Virus record (IMG/VR): IMGVR_UViG_3300033571_025639
Span: 49,888 to 113,887 of that record
Direction: 5' to 3' (one strand)
Length of the DNA: 64,000 nt
From: a virus
In this document: positions 12,401 to 23,100 of the stretch, piece by piece
Numbering within the stretch: position 1 is the stretch's first letter
Layout of the letters: every line of letters begins with the position of its first letter
Position numbers and translations under genes: made by a program
Notes under the pieces: generated by a model
Database searches by the model: none
Seen by the model: the letters and a program-made list of their open reading frames with translations, nothing else
What the model was told of the DNA's origin: nothing

Positions 12401-13775
12401 TATTACTAATAGCTGGTACAGCGTTGGTGCTTCCTAGAACTAGGTTATTTGCCACTGTGCCACTAAGATTATTAGTATTACCAATAATCAATGATCCTGT
12501 AATATCTTTAGTAGTATTAGCTTGTCCTACCAAAAGTAGACTGCTTGGATTGCCACTAGATAGATTATTATTAATACCAACCAAAATACTATCTTGTAAA
12601 CCACTTTGAATACTGTTGCCTAATCCAACGATAACGCTTCTATAGGAATCTTGACTTGTAATATTATTTCCAATAAAAATACCACTATTAACATTAATGA
12701 CTGATTGATTAGAACCAATAAGTATTAAGCTATTACCAGAAACATTATCTGAACTTCCATATACAACAGTATTAGTTCCAGTAAGATTAACGTAAGATCC
12801 AACAATACTATTATTATTACCAGATAAATTATTTACATTACCAATATAAATATTATAGTTGCCAGTATTATTAATATATGAGCCTAAAACTATTCCTGAT
12901 ATCCCGGAGGACATGGCATTTTGAGTTAATCCAACAGTATAGCTTGTAAGTAGTTCGTTATTTCCTCCTATCAATACGTTGTATGATCCAGATAGCTGGT
13001 TACTATTTCCAATGAGTATGTTGGATGTTCCAGATAAAGAGAGTCTATCTCCTAGCACCACATTATTATTGCCTAGTATATCTGCATTATTTACAAGGGC
13101 TAAAATTTTAAGACCATTAACATCATTTAAATTACCTATTAAAATACCACTAGTAGATAATCCACTATTATAGGATCCGATATTAGTAAATCCAACACCA
13201 GTTATGGCATTCCTACTACCAATAACTTCATAATTGTATCCGGAAATTTGATTTCTTCCACCAAGAATAACGTTTTGTAAATTAGCTGTAAAAACTGGCT
13301 TATTAATTCCTGTTTCATCAACTGTGAAAATAAGCTCGCCACTAGTAAATCCAGTAACTGGATCTAATATTCGTGACATTATTTGAGCATATGCTATTTC
13401 TCCATAGTTCGTATCTCGTCCAGCAAGATTAATTATGGCAGGATAGCTTCCACTTTGAGGGGCTGTTTGAGGATTGTGTACTAATAAAAGAGTAACACCC
13501 GTGGGACAATTAGTTATACTCTCAATAATCAGACCATCTTTAGAACACGGGGCCACAACATGGAGCACAGCATCAGGAAGTCCCGTACCAATTCCTAAAC
13601 GCCCAGCCGAAGCATCAAAATAAACTAAGCTGTTGTTGCCAGTACCAAGAATACTAAAATCAATGTTTTGCTTATTAGCATTAAAAGAAGTATTTATTCC
13701 TACAGTATTAGATAAAGTAATATCTGGAGTGAGGCCAGAACCAATATATAATATTCCAGAAATTGTTTCATTCAT
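9450..13775 (-). CDS. Tail fibre-like protein with long YadA-like beta-solenoid (1441 aa)
   Basis: Probably a trimeric fibre or tail-tip appendage. The N-terminus has a motif common at the start of phage fibre and endosialidase-chaperone proteins (GRLGIGTGLPDAVLHV, about residues 58-73). About thirty short repeats with the core N-x-(I/L/V)-(L/I/V)-G-(S/N) follow, each roughly 13-16 residues, covering about residues 162-615, with a further block near 737-792. This pattern is typical of YadA-head/left-handed beta-roll solenoids. The C-terminal 400 residues are non-repetitive, with a GHKAKMGYTYHTHAF segment and a beta-rich end (NVWNYKILVSAIWQSG), likely the trimeric tip or foot. It lies directly after the tape measure. 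A poor AAAGGT ribosome site is about 11 bases upstream. Receptor binding is inferred; the repeats are seen directly. Confidence 0.75.
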   Translation of the reverse strand: MNETISGILYIGSGLTPDITLSNTVGINTSFNANKQNIDFSILGTGNNSLVYFDASAGRLGIGTGLPDAVLHVVAPCSKDGLIIESITNCPTGVTLLLVHNPQTAPQSGSYPAIINLAGRDTNYGEIAYAQIMSRILDPVTGFTSGELIFTVDETGINKPVFTANLQNVILGGRNQISGYNYEVIGSRNAITGVGFTNIGSYNSGLSTSGILIGNLNDVNGLKILALVNNADILGNNNVVLGDRLSLSGTSNILIGNSNQLSGSYNVLIGGNNELLTSYTVGLTQNAMSSGISGIVLGSYINNTGNYNIYIGNVNNLSGNNNSIVGSYVNLTGTNTVVYGSSDNVSGNSLILIGSNQSVINVNSGIFIGNNITSQDSYRSVIVGLGNSIQSGLQDSILVGINNNLSSGNPSSLLLVGQANTTKDITGSLIIGNTNNLSGTVANNLVLGSTNAVPAISNNNLVLGVLNNQTGVYIDSAGSVSGTPRRTSGSVNNSILAGINNIITNGNSDILLGNKNSISGSNANILGSYNNLKNSSNTYNIGNSNFIVGDKIGTLGSKISVIGQESVVLNTANSKMDVFGSGNIVIGYNAAVSSGIIVGTANKTHGINNIIYGKNNTVGSIRHQFTTDSQTTFTVTVPSLNVSNKYNIGDTVLIYIQNPPSATNTFIREILDIVEDSLNTLTTITFTNSISIDNSNGYYSINNAFDDNNPPASAISGLIMPYQQGGGIGGPETNPTYGSDNIIVGSNNNYIFSSGIVVGNNNTVSGVKNIVIGYGISGVANNTLYLGTNNRNKIILDNEKMVFNSGAFQDNFIIKSSNDNTSIVNVDLNNNYFGINTNSPTADLSVSGLTSTDTIRVGFSAPDQYVLTTNTNGYGTWQLPVRISGTDNGLMYRVNNKVASGINQIQYNPTTSTMGFNLDGNNGFYITSSGLLVNDEGNIYGMRVRGSGGTDFAKTLLETNFSKNRIDFYNVSGNSGNFGNFSVSGGMILPVSLTGTFLYVDNSGKLNAYNSRAYSVLFSNGNSWATGDTSYRWFNNQSILAMGSTGVVTYDEITASGGNFDTRYNILLSSNRNIDTVFNNLGLGNNFSVLVSGQTPGSQRRGFHVASTGVVIINSSSTDTNASGNSLYVRGKTWTNSLRLGEGSTVSGLYLRVDGGGNVFSSLLDLNTQFSGFYPLATETTSLGQDNAFRVDIKFSDKDRSNNAIENGGFLIFNGNSWNLASGIKIDQSPSVTNQLKTLNGIEFGHKAKMGYTYHTHAFASSSFLDTNTVYDGSSQFAQYYLRCRTLGSTIVELTTDWAKNNATTHGRDNTISLLLNTGNSDLYDNVWNYKILVSAIWQSGTSVSGVGPRSGAGITIEGAILRSSDGSIFTKLGNETITTYSAGLPAGMGIATRLDTADQTTIPRLSIVATGVAGQTTLWSATAQINQLNYPASYNLFGNT
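11930..13290 (-). repeat. Protein-level beta-solenoid repeats in the 1441-aa fibre
   Basis: About thirty degenerate repeats of roughly 13-16 residues with an I/V-x-I-G-(N/S) core (for example SNILIGNSNQLSG, YNVLIGGNNEL, GSLIIGNTNNLSG). DNA copies have diverged, so this is an old, selected protein repeat and not a recent tandem expansion. A second short block lies at about 11400-11565. Confidence 0.85.
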
Positions 13776-13793
13776 TATATTATACCTTTAATA

Positions 13794-14108
13794 TTAAGCT
13801 ATATATTGAACACGATCAATAGAACCTTCTATACTATTGTTTAATGTATTATTAACATTATTTAGTGCAGCATTTACCTGACTAACAACATATCTCTGTA
13901 AGCCTTCCTCCATACCCTTAAATACGCTAGCTGAAGCTCCAAATTCTACTACCACAGTATGAGTTCCTTGCATATTAATAATTGGATTAATTGATTGTAA
14001 TTGACCGATAAATGCTTCAAATTTTGTGGTAAACTTGCTTAATCCATCAAAATTCAAACTGGTACTTTCACTTCTATTATTGTTAGATACACCACCACCG
14101 CCACCGGC
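13794..14108 (-). other. Tape measure C-terminal domain
   Basis: The last ~100 residues (7630-7733) follow the final linker and resemble ordinary tape-measure ends that bind the hub or distal tail protein. They are helical and then Asn-rich (VVSQVNAALNNVNNTLNNSI). This supports the gene being intact to its end. Confidence 0.7.
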
Positions 14109-17100
14109 TTCTGATGTTGCTTGACCTCCGGTGTAGAGATAGTTAACTGCACCGACCTGACCACCATTAGCATATCTATTATTATTAATAGCTCTTAATA
14201 AGGGTAGATTAGCTTGAGTTGCCGAGCGATTGACCACAAATTCGCCCGGAGTTAACATTGCTGGCACAGTGTCAGTTCCCCTGGGACTATAAGGAATCAT
14301 CATTCCATTATTAGCATAAATAATACCTCCAGCACTATCGGGTACCGCATCAACAACGTTTGTGTTCGACGGAGCAGCTTGGCTCTTAAATTGAAGTTGA
14401 TCATTAACTCTTAATATGTTCCAAGCTTGATCAAGATTTTGAGCTGCTATTGAACCAGCTTGTAATTGTTTTTGTAAAATAAATAATATGGGTCTATTTT
14501 TTATCTGTCTGCCTTTACCTGCTGGATATTGGTCTAATATATCTAATCCTTCTTGTGCATTAGCTGTCATATTATTTAGAACTTTGAATGTCTCAAGATC
14601 AGTATCAAATAATGCTTTAGCTTTTGAGGCTTTAGCATCACCAGCTAGATCTTCCCATTTACTTCGTCGTTCTTTAACAATATCTTCTACTTTTAATTCA
14701 TCTCGTATTGCATTTGGATTAAAAAGTTCGAACCTTTCTGGGTTTTCTTCAACTTCTTTTGAGAGCTTAGTATATAAAGACATGAATGGACTACTATTAT
14801 TTTTATAATATTGAAGTTCTGCTTGTCTGTCCTTTGCTTTTTTATCTTTTTCTGCTTTATTTTGTTCCATTGTCTGTTTATCTGCATCTGAAGATTTTCC
14901 CTGTACTGCGGGAACTTCGGCTGGTACGGTAGCTTCGTTTTCTCCGGATATTTCTCTTTCTTTGACCGGAACTTTAACACCTACAAGATCATCACTAGCA
15001 TTCCCATTATTTTGCTTTTGTTGTTGCATAGCTCCTTCTATAACTGCTTCAGCACGAGCTCCTCTTAATCCCGGATAATTTTCACCAAACCACGATTCTG
15101 CATCATCAGAACCTGACTCTAAATAATCTCGAATATATTTATTTTCTAAATTACCTAATTTAACTTTATCTTTTATACCCTCCTTCACACCTTGTGCTTT
15201 CATCTCTTCTATTTTTTGAATAAGTCCTTCAAGCCTTGGTTGTTTTATGCCGGGTAGATTATTTGTAAACCATTCTTCAGCATTTTCTGCTCCTGATAAT
15301 AGAAAATCATTTATATATTTATTATCAAGATTAGTTCTGCTCTTTTCATCTTTCATTCTTTCTTCTTGTAGTCTTTGTTTTCTTTCAACATTTTTATTAT
15401 TAGCTTCATCCCATGTTGGATCACTTCCTCTAAGATTTTTTAATTTCTTTTCCTGCTCATCTGTTCTCTTTTTAGGATCAATTCCAGCTAAAGCAATTCG
15501 CGTATTTTTCTCTCTTCTTGCAACATTATCATCACTATACCAGCCGGTTTCTGTCCTAAGTTTTTCTAAGCGACCCTGCTGCTCTTCGGTTCTATTTTTA
15601 GGATCAATTCCAGCTAAAGCCATGCGCTCTCTTTTCTTTCTGTTCATTTCTTTTTCATCATTAGGCAGGCCAGCTCCTACAACAGCACCCTCTTGAGCAT
15701 ATAATATTCCACCCTTACTCATATATTTTTGTCCATTATTAATAGCATGTAATAATGGAAGATGTTGTTCGGTGGCTTTAGCATTAACCACAAACTCACC
15801 CGGAGTTAACATTGCGGGAACGGTGTCAGTTCCACGAGGTTGATAGTTTACTAATGTTCCTGTTGATGCATATATAACTCCACCATTAGCTTTTGTGACT
15901 ATAGGCTTACCCTTATAGTATACTCTTGGTTCATTAGCGTCAAATGGCTTAGTGGGATTTAGGGGATCCTCTTTGACGGGTATCTCAAAAGGGTTAGGTT
16001 TTTCTTGTTCTTTTACTAAAGGCCAACTTCTCTTTCTAAGCTCTTCAGTAAGTCTTGGAAATCTTGGTAATTTAATATTGTATTCTTTATTTATTCTGTG
16101 AGTATACGGCTTGCCATTTGCTTTTACTATCGCTTGTTCTATTAGTTTCTTAGCTTTCTCAGAGTTTCTACCTAAAACTTCTTCCATCTGTTCTGGAGTT
16201 GGATCAGGTGGAAGGCCTAGGAAGCCCAATGCTTTGATTTCTTCATCTTTTATTTTTTTGGTATATTCTTCTTCAAGTTTTTCTTTTCTTCTAGTGTCTA
16301 ATTTGGTAAGAGGACCGGGCATTCCCCCATCAGCAGCATAAACTACTCCACCCTTATTAAAGCCCATAACTTTCATCATAGCTCTTAATGCTGACTCTCC
16401 TCCGTGTTTATTAAAAAGAGGCTTATCCATAACTTGTAACATTACTGGAAATATTTCGTCTTTTTTCTTACCCATTAAGCTATGTCCAGGATAAGTGTTG
16501 ATTGCTTGGTATTCAGGATCCTTAGCCATTTTAAGAACAAAACTTCTTACAGCAGATGGTAATGTTGCTATTTTACCATCCCCACCGCCTGTAAGTTGTG
16601 ATTGTTTGTCAGGTGGTAATGCTCCTTGAATAGTGTGACCCAGTTCATGATCTACTAACCCTCTACTTATTAAAGGTTTATTAAAAACTATGTTACCAGT
16701 AGTTCTTTCAGTTCTACCCAAATCTCCATCACCCACAGGTGTCATTCCAGTATCTCCAACTCTCATAGTAGCATTTTTATATCTAGCTCCAGTAAGAATC
16801 TTGTTTAATGCTGCTCTGCCTTTGTCTCCAGAAGTATATTTTAATAATTTGTGTCCTAAAGTTTTTTTAGCGTCTTCCCTTTCGAATCGATTTTCTATAT
16901 TGACCATAGTATCTCTTCGACCAAGAGCTTCCTGAAAAGCAGGACTATTAACGTAATCTTTGTTAGACAGGCCAGTCTCAAGAGGTGTTGGAGAGTCGCC
17001 AAGGAATGGCTTGGCAAGAGATAGGTACTCGTACATTCTCCTAGGACTTGATTTACCTCTTTCGATAGCCAAATCAGTAAGAACTTCTGATACTGCGTTG

Positions 17101-20100
17101 TTTTCTCGACGAACAGGCGGCGGCATAGCTGGGCCCTGAATAGGCTTAACATTCCTTCGACCAAGAGAATTTAGAAAAGCAGCAATCTCATTTTCGCTTG
17201 CGCGAACTGGAGGTACACTAATGTGTCCGCCGTCCTGACGTTTTCTTCCGGCTAATGCATCAATATAACTCCACTTTTTGAGCATCTTTTCGCTCGGGAC
17301 AGGTCTACGTCTGCCATCTCGTAGAAACATCATCTGCTGTGCAAGGGCCGATTTTTGAGGAGCATCGCCTATGCCGCTCTTACGTCCTTCACGAATCCGC
17401 TCGACCATAGCGTTAAGGTTAGCCTCATGTCTCAGTGCGTTATCTCGTTTCGTCAGACCGCGCTTAAATATATCGGTAAACTTCTCCTCCGACATAGCAG
17501 CAAATCGTGCAGCTTTAGCATCAGTCATGGAATCCCGAAAGTCCTTCTGAATGCTAGCGTCTAGTGTTGACATTCCACCATCACTAAGATAATTAATTAA
17601 CCCACCATTGCTGCTATTAATAGTTTGCAGTAAGGGTAAATTAGCTCGTGTTGCAGAGCGATTAACAACAAATTCTCCAGGAGTTAACATAGCCGGAACA
17701 GTATCAGTTCCTCTGGGAGAATATGGCATTAATTGACCATTACTAGCATATACAATTCCACCACTATTAAAAAGATTAGCCGCATTTGTAGCTTCATTGT
17801 TTAGATTTTTAACTTGATTTTTTCCTAAGGCTCCCCTAAAATTTGATCCATTAAACAAATCATATATAACTGCAATAATTTTTTTAGTATTTCCTAAAGC
17901 ATCGAGTTTTTGTGAATATAATAAATCTTTCATACTATTTAGAGTTTGAAGAAGAATATTATTATCACTATCTATTTTATTAAATCTATTATCATTATCA
18001 AGATCAGGAATAGTATTATTCTTTAAATTAGGATTAATCCTAGAAGAACTATTAGAATTTTTATTTTTAGTATTAGTTGTCATAGAGCTTAATACAGATC
18101 TTGCTACAGATAGAATCTCCCGATTACCACCAGCAATACCTTCGCTAAGATTTTCTGTATTTTGTGAAGTTTTATCAACTTTGCTAAGTCTATAAGCTGT
18201 TTCTCTAGTATATCGAATTTTTTCTTGTTCAGTCCTAAAATCAGAAGATGTTTTAGCACTCTTTTGTGGACTTGGGACTCCAACCTGTGCTCCATCTGCT
18301 AGATAAACTATTCCACCATTACTATATCCAGGAGCACTGCCTTCGTTAATAGAGTGTAGTAGTGGAAGATTTCGAGCTGTGGCTCTAGCATTAACTACGA
18401 ACTCTCCTGGAGTTAACATGGCAGGAACGGTGTCTGTGCCTCTGGGTTGATAAGGAATTAGCATTCCATTACTAGCATAAATTACTTTTTTGCGAGTTGA
18501 TCCATTATTGACCTTTTTGTAAAAATCATTCTCTTGCTCTTCGGTTGGTTTTGATAAACGACCGTCTTCGCCGAAAGGTATAAGGGTATTATACATGTCA
18601 ATATGACCAGCAAGTGTTGGATCAGGCACATCGTAATAATCTTTATATTTGCCTCGCCATAGCTTGGTGTAAACTCTATCTTCAAAATAACTTTCTGGAA
18701 CAGATAGTCCTCTTAAAGTTTTTTTTGTTAAGTCTTTTTTATATTTTCTTCTATCTCTTGCTTTTGTTATTAATTTTTCCGCTTCTTCACTCCTTTGTTG
18801 ATCTTCTGCCATCTCTTTAGAATTAAGTTCATTTTTTAATCTATATGTTTTCTCTAAAGAGTCTAGATTACTATAATTAGAAGAAGATAATTTATAATCC
18901 TGCCATATAGTTTCAAATACATCTGCTTTATTAATTGTTGCCCAGCCAGATTTATCAAGTGTATTATCATAATTAATGTTAGCGTTATGCAAAATATCCT
19001 GAGGGCGAGTGAGATCTTTAGTGTATGCTTTATTCACTAATCTTGGAAACAAATAAGGATCTTGTTTAATTTTAATTCTCAAATAATCAAGTTCTTCTTC
19101 AGCTTTGACGAAAAGACCCCAATCTCTGTTGTTTTGATCAGATGCTAGATCAGCTAGAATTTGTCTTTTTTGTGTAGGTTCTGAAATTCCTTCAAGTTTT
19201 TTTATGCGTGGAGATGCTATATTTTCCTCTAAGTATTCTGAAGCCTTAGTAAAAGAATCGGGATATAATTTCTGAAAATCTTCTTTAAATAATGATTTAA
19301 CTGATGAGATAATAGCTTTATCTATCTTATCATAGGCCAATTTCTGAGAGCCACGACGATCTCTTTGTGTTCCTAGTGTGTCTCCTAATTCTTTTCCTTC
19401 TCTCTCTGTGTCTATATCAGCATATCGTAATGGTTTACCAACCATGTTTGGGAATTCTGCTGGATCTATAAAACCATTCTTCTTGTTAACATCTATTTTA
19501 TCAAATAATATTTTTCTTTCAGCTGTCTCAACTTTAAAGCTCTTAGCTTTAGGATCTCGTGAGCCTAAGAATCGTCTATTGTACTCTGTAAAAGAAATTT
19601 TCCCATCTTTATTATCATCCCATAGATCAAGATCACGAATAGCCGACCTTCCGCGACCATTGGCCATCCTGGCTCTATTTTTTCTTTCTGTGCGTTCAGC
19701 AGAAGTTTCTTTTCCGTTTGGTCCAGATCCAGGGATTGCGGCATCTTTTACCGGTTCAATCAATCTATCGTGCATAATTCCAAGTTTAAATTGTCCTGGT
19801 CTTGCTACGTTATCTTCTCTTCCTCGAAAATTTTCAGGAGTTCTGGTCTGATCTTTATATACTGTATTACTATCTACTCTAGCCATATCTCCATATGCAG
19901 TTTTTCTGACTGAAGCATCAGATCCAGAAAATAATGCTCTAGCCTTGATAAGATTATTAATACCTTGAATTCTAGCAGACTGAGCTAGCAAAGAATAAAT
20001 AAGAGACTTACCCTTGCTTCGTTTGGTTTCTCCCTCCATTCCGATCATAAAAGCTTCGGGACCATTCTTAATAAGGTTTTTAACAGTATCAATAAGAGTA

Positions 20101-23100
20101 CTAGCATCAGCAACTTTATCTCCGGGAGGTAATTCAATGCCAAGAAGTTCAAGTCTAGACGACTCCTGTCCTGTTAAATCACTTGCTTTACGAGCTGGTA
20201 ACAGTTCTTGAATTTTTTCAGCGGTACTTTTAGCTAACTCAGTGTTTTCTAGCCAAGATACTAAATTTTCCGTATCTGGAGTTTTTTGCTTAGTAAGAAT
20301 ATCTTTTACAACACTGGCAACATTGATATCATCAAAATTTCTATCAAGATAAGGACGCATTGGCGTTTGTGACTGCTGGATATACTGTTCCAGAACTTGT
20401 TGTGACTTTAATCTATTTTTTTCTTGTTGTCTCTCTTTTTTCCATTGACTTACCACAATATTTAGTAAAGCTGCAGGAGACTCATAATGATTTCTATTTT
20501 TAAATTCTGGATTATTATTCTCTCCCGCGGGCTTTTGATCAGAAAGAATATCTCTTAGATTTTCTAGATCAGGAGTTAAATTTTTAACAACTCTTGCAGC
20601 AGATGATTTTGCCTTGAGCTTGGCTTTTGTTGTTCTCCATTTAACAAGATCTTTTGGTTGAAAATCACCACCAACATCAGGATCTATTAGTCCTAAAATT
20701 CCATCAGTTTTAGATAGATGGGTTGTAAAATCAAACCCACTAAGACGATTATCTTTATTATAGTCTCTATATTTAAATCCTTTAACAAAATCATATGATA
20801 AATCTTGAAGACTTCTTAAATCAGTAGCTTCTCTTATTTGAGTTAAGGCCTTATAAAAAGAAGCGTCGCTAAAGAAGCGCATACTATTGGCGTCAAAACT
20901 TAAATTATTTAATGAGGTTAACCAATCGGGCATCTTTGTCTCTAAAGTTAGATAATCATATATGCCAGAATTAATCCTATATTTTTTACCAAGATCATCA
21001 CCCTTCTCAAGAGTTCTATCTCCTGTTAATGGATTCATTGATCTATGAGAAATTCCTCCTTCACTAAGATAAGCTACTCCACCCTTACTTAATCCTTTAA
21101 CTCCTCCATTATTAATAGATCTTAGTAGAGGTAAATTCTGAGCAGTTGACTTGGCATTAACAACAAATTCTCCCGGTGTTAACATGGCTGGGACAGTATC
21201 TGTACCACGAGGTTGAAAATTTACAAACTGACCTTCTGAAGCATAAATCATGCCTCCATTAGCCTTAAAGGTTGGAATCGTCGCATTTGCCATCATTTTT
21301 TCAGTAAAGTAATTAATATCTGGAATATCTCCATAAGTGGAGCTTAATCCAAGGTCTCTATTAGCAACAGATGCTTTGTTTCTCAGATCAACACCTTCTG
21401 GAGTTGATAGCGACGTTATTAATTTAATAGTTCTGGTTTTAGGATCAGATCCTTGATCAAAGAATGAGTCTTGACCTGGCCATTTATTTTCTCCACCATA
21501 CCAACTTCTTAAAATCTTTAGATTGCTGGTAATAAATGCTAATGTTCTAGGATCATAATAGGACATGCCTGAGCTATCTCGACCAATAGAGATATCATAA
21601 CCTAATTTATTAATTAATGTAGTTCTAGTATTTGTATTAGCAAATTCATTGTAGGGATTTAATCCTAATGAGACAAGATCATTATAGTCTTTTGGAACTT
21701 GGTCTTTAAAGTCTTGATATTGTATTGATCCATCAGCTCCGATAGAAGCAATTTTTGTTCCTTTTAATTGTCCCGCTATTTGTGATTTAAAGTCTTCGCT
21801 TAATTGACGACTGGCGGCTTGTTGGAATGCCATACCCATACCCAATGAACGAAATGCAGTTTCAAAGTTCCCTTCTGCACCATTAGTCACAGATTGAAGA
21901 AATCTAGTATTGCCACTAGCAATGCCATCAAAAGCACTATAGGCACCACTTAATAGAAGATAAGATTCTTTCATATTTTGATATTGTTGAGGACTATTAG
22001 CCATGTTAGATAATTGACTAACATCTGTTGCAGCTTCGTTGAATACTCCGGCAATATATCTTGATGCTTCAGTAGCATCCAAATCATTTCTTACGGGCCT
22101 TCCTCCTACTCCAGGAAGTCCTCTTATGTCATTGAATAGCCAGCCATTAGCGAATCCGGGAATTTTTCTTCGTCCAAAAAGTGATAATGCCCCTCTGGTT
22201 ATTTTGGGGAAATTTTGGACAAGATTAGTTAAAGGTGTTGATCTTGATTGAGCATTAACAACTGTCTGACCGCTCTCCTTGGCTTTATTTTTCCTAGCTT
22301 CCAAAAGTTGCGGTATAATATCACTTAAAAAATCACCAATTGGAATATCAACTTTACCAATAGGATTATTATTTGCAAATACATTAATATTATCATTTAC
22401 TCCGTCTGGCCTATTGCTGCTCTTCAAATAAGATTCTAGATCTATACTAGCCGTAGTATTCCTAATTTTAGCTATAATATCATCTTGGTTCAAAGGGGCG
22501 TTTGGATTATTAATAGAAGTAATAAGATTTTGAATATTGGGATCATTAACTAAATTTAATGGATTAAATATATCAGTTTCTAATAATTCAGCATTTCCTT
22601 TAAAATAAGAATGAGTATTATTATCTAAATTTTTAAATGGATTTTTTGATGTTCCACCAGATTGTATTAGATATACAAATTTATTACTATCAGGTAAAAA
22701 TTCTCTGTTTCCAACAGCATCAATATTAAATCCTAAATCGTCTTGTTTACCAGATCCATTATATCTTGGACCCCTATACTTTAAATAACTCATCTCATAA
22801 GGAATATTCACACCACCAATTGGTGTTGGAAGTTTTATTGTGTACGTTGCACTTTTTGGTCCAACCAACTCTTGTGAAAATCCAAATTTTTTGCCAGTTA
22901 AAGTTTCTTTTCTATCTTTGTCTATTTCAGCTTTTATTGATGTTAAGAATAGTGATGGGTCTGTGTCTCCTATCCATGGAAATTCTTTTTGTTGTTTCAT
23001 ACTATTAGTATCGTCTAATATTCCAATATCCATAGGAATATTTCCAGCCCAAGCTGGTTCTTGTTTAGCTCTTCCACTAAATGCTAGCTGTATTTTCTTA

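Noticed and set aside
14693-14980. 95-codon second minus-strand frame inside the tape measure end
   Set aside because: It is a Lys/Gln/Asn-rich frame-shifted shadow of the tape measure with no ribosome site.
15247-15696. 149-codon plus-strand open frame inside the tape measure
   Set aside because: It lies opposite a well-supported minus-strand gene, is rich in Leu/Ser/Phe as expected of an antisense shadow, and lacks a ribosome site. The same holds for the other plus-strand frames, for example 25126-25539, 30058-30438 and 55912-56358.
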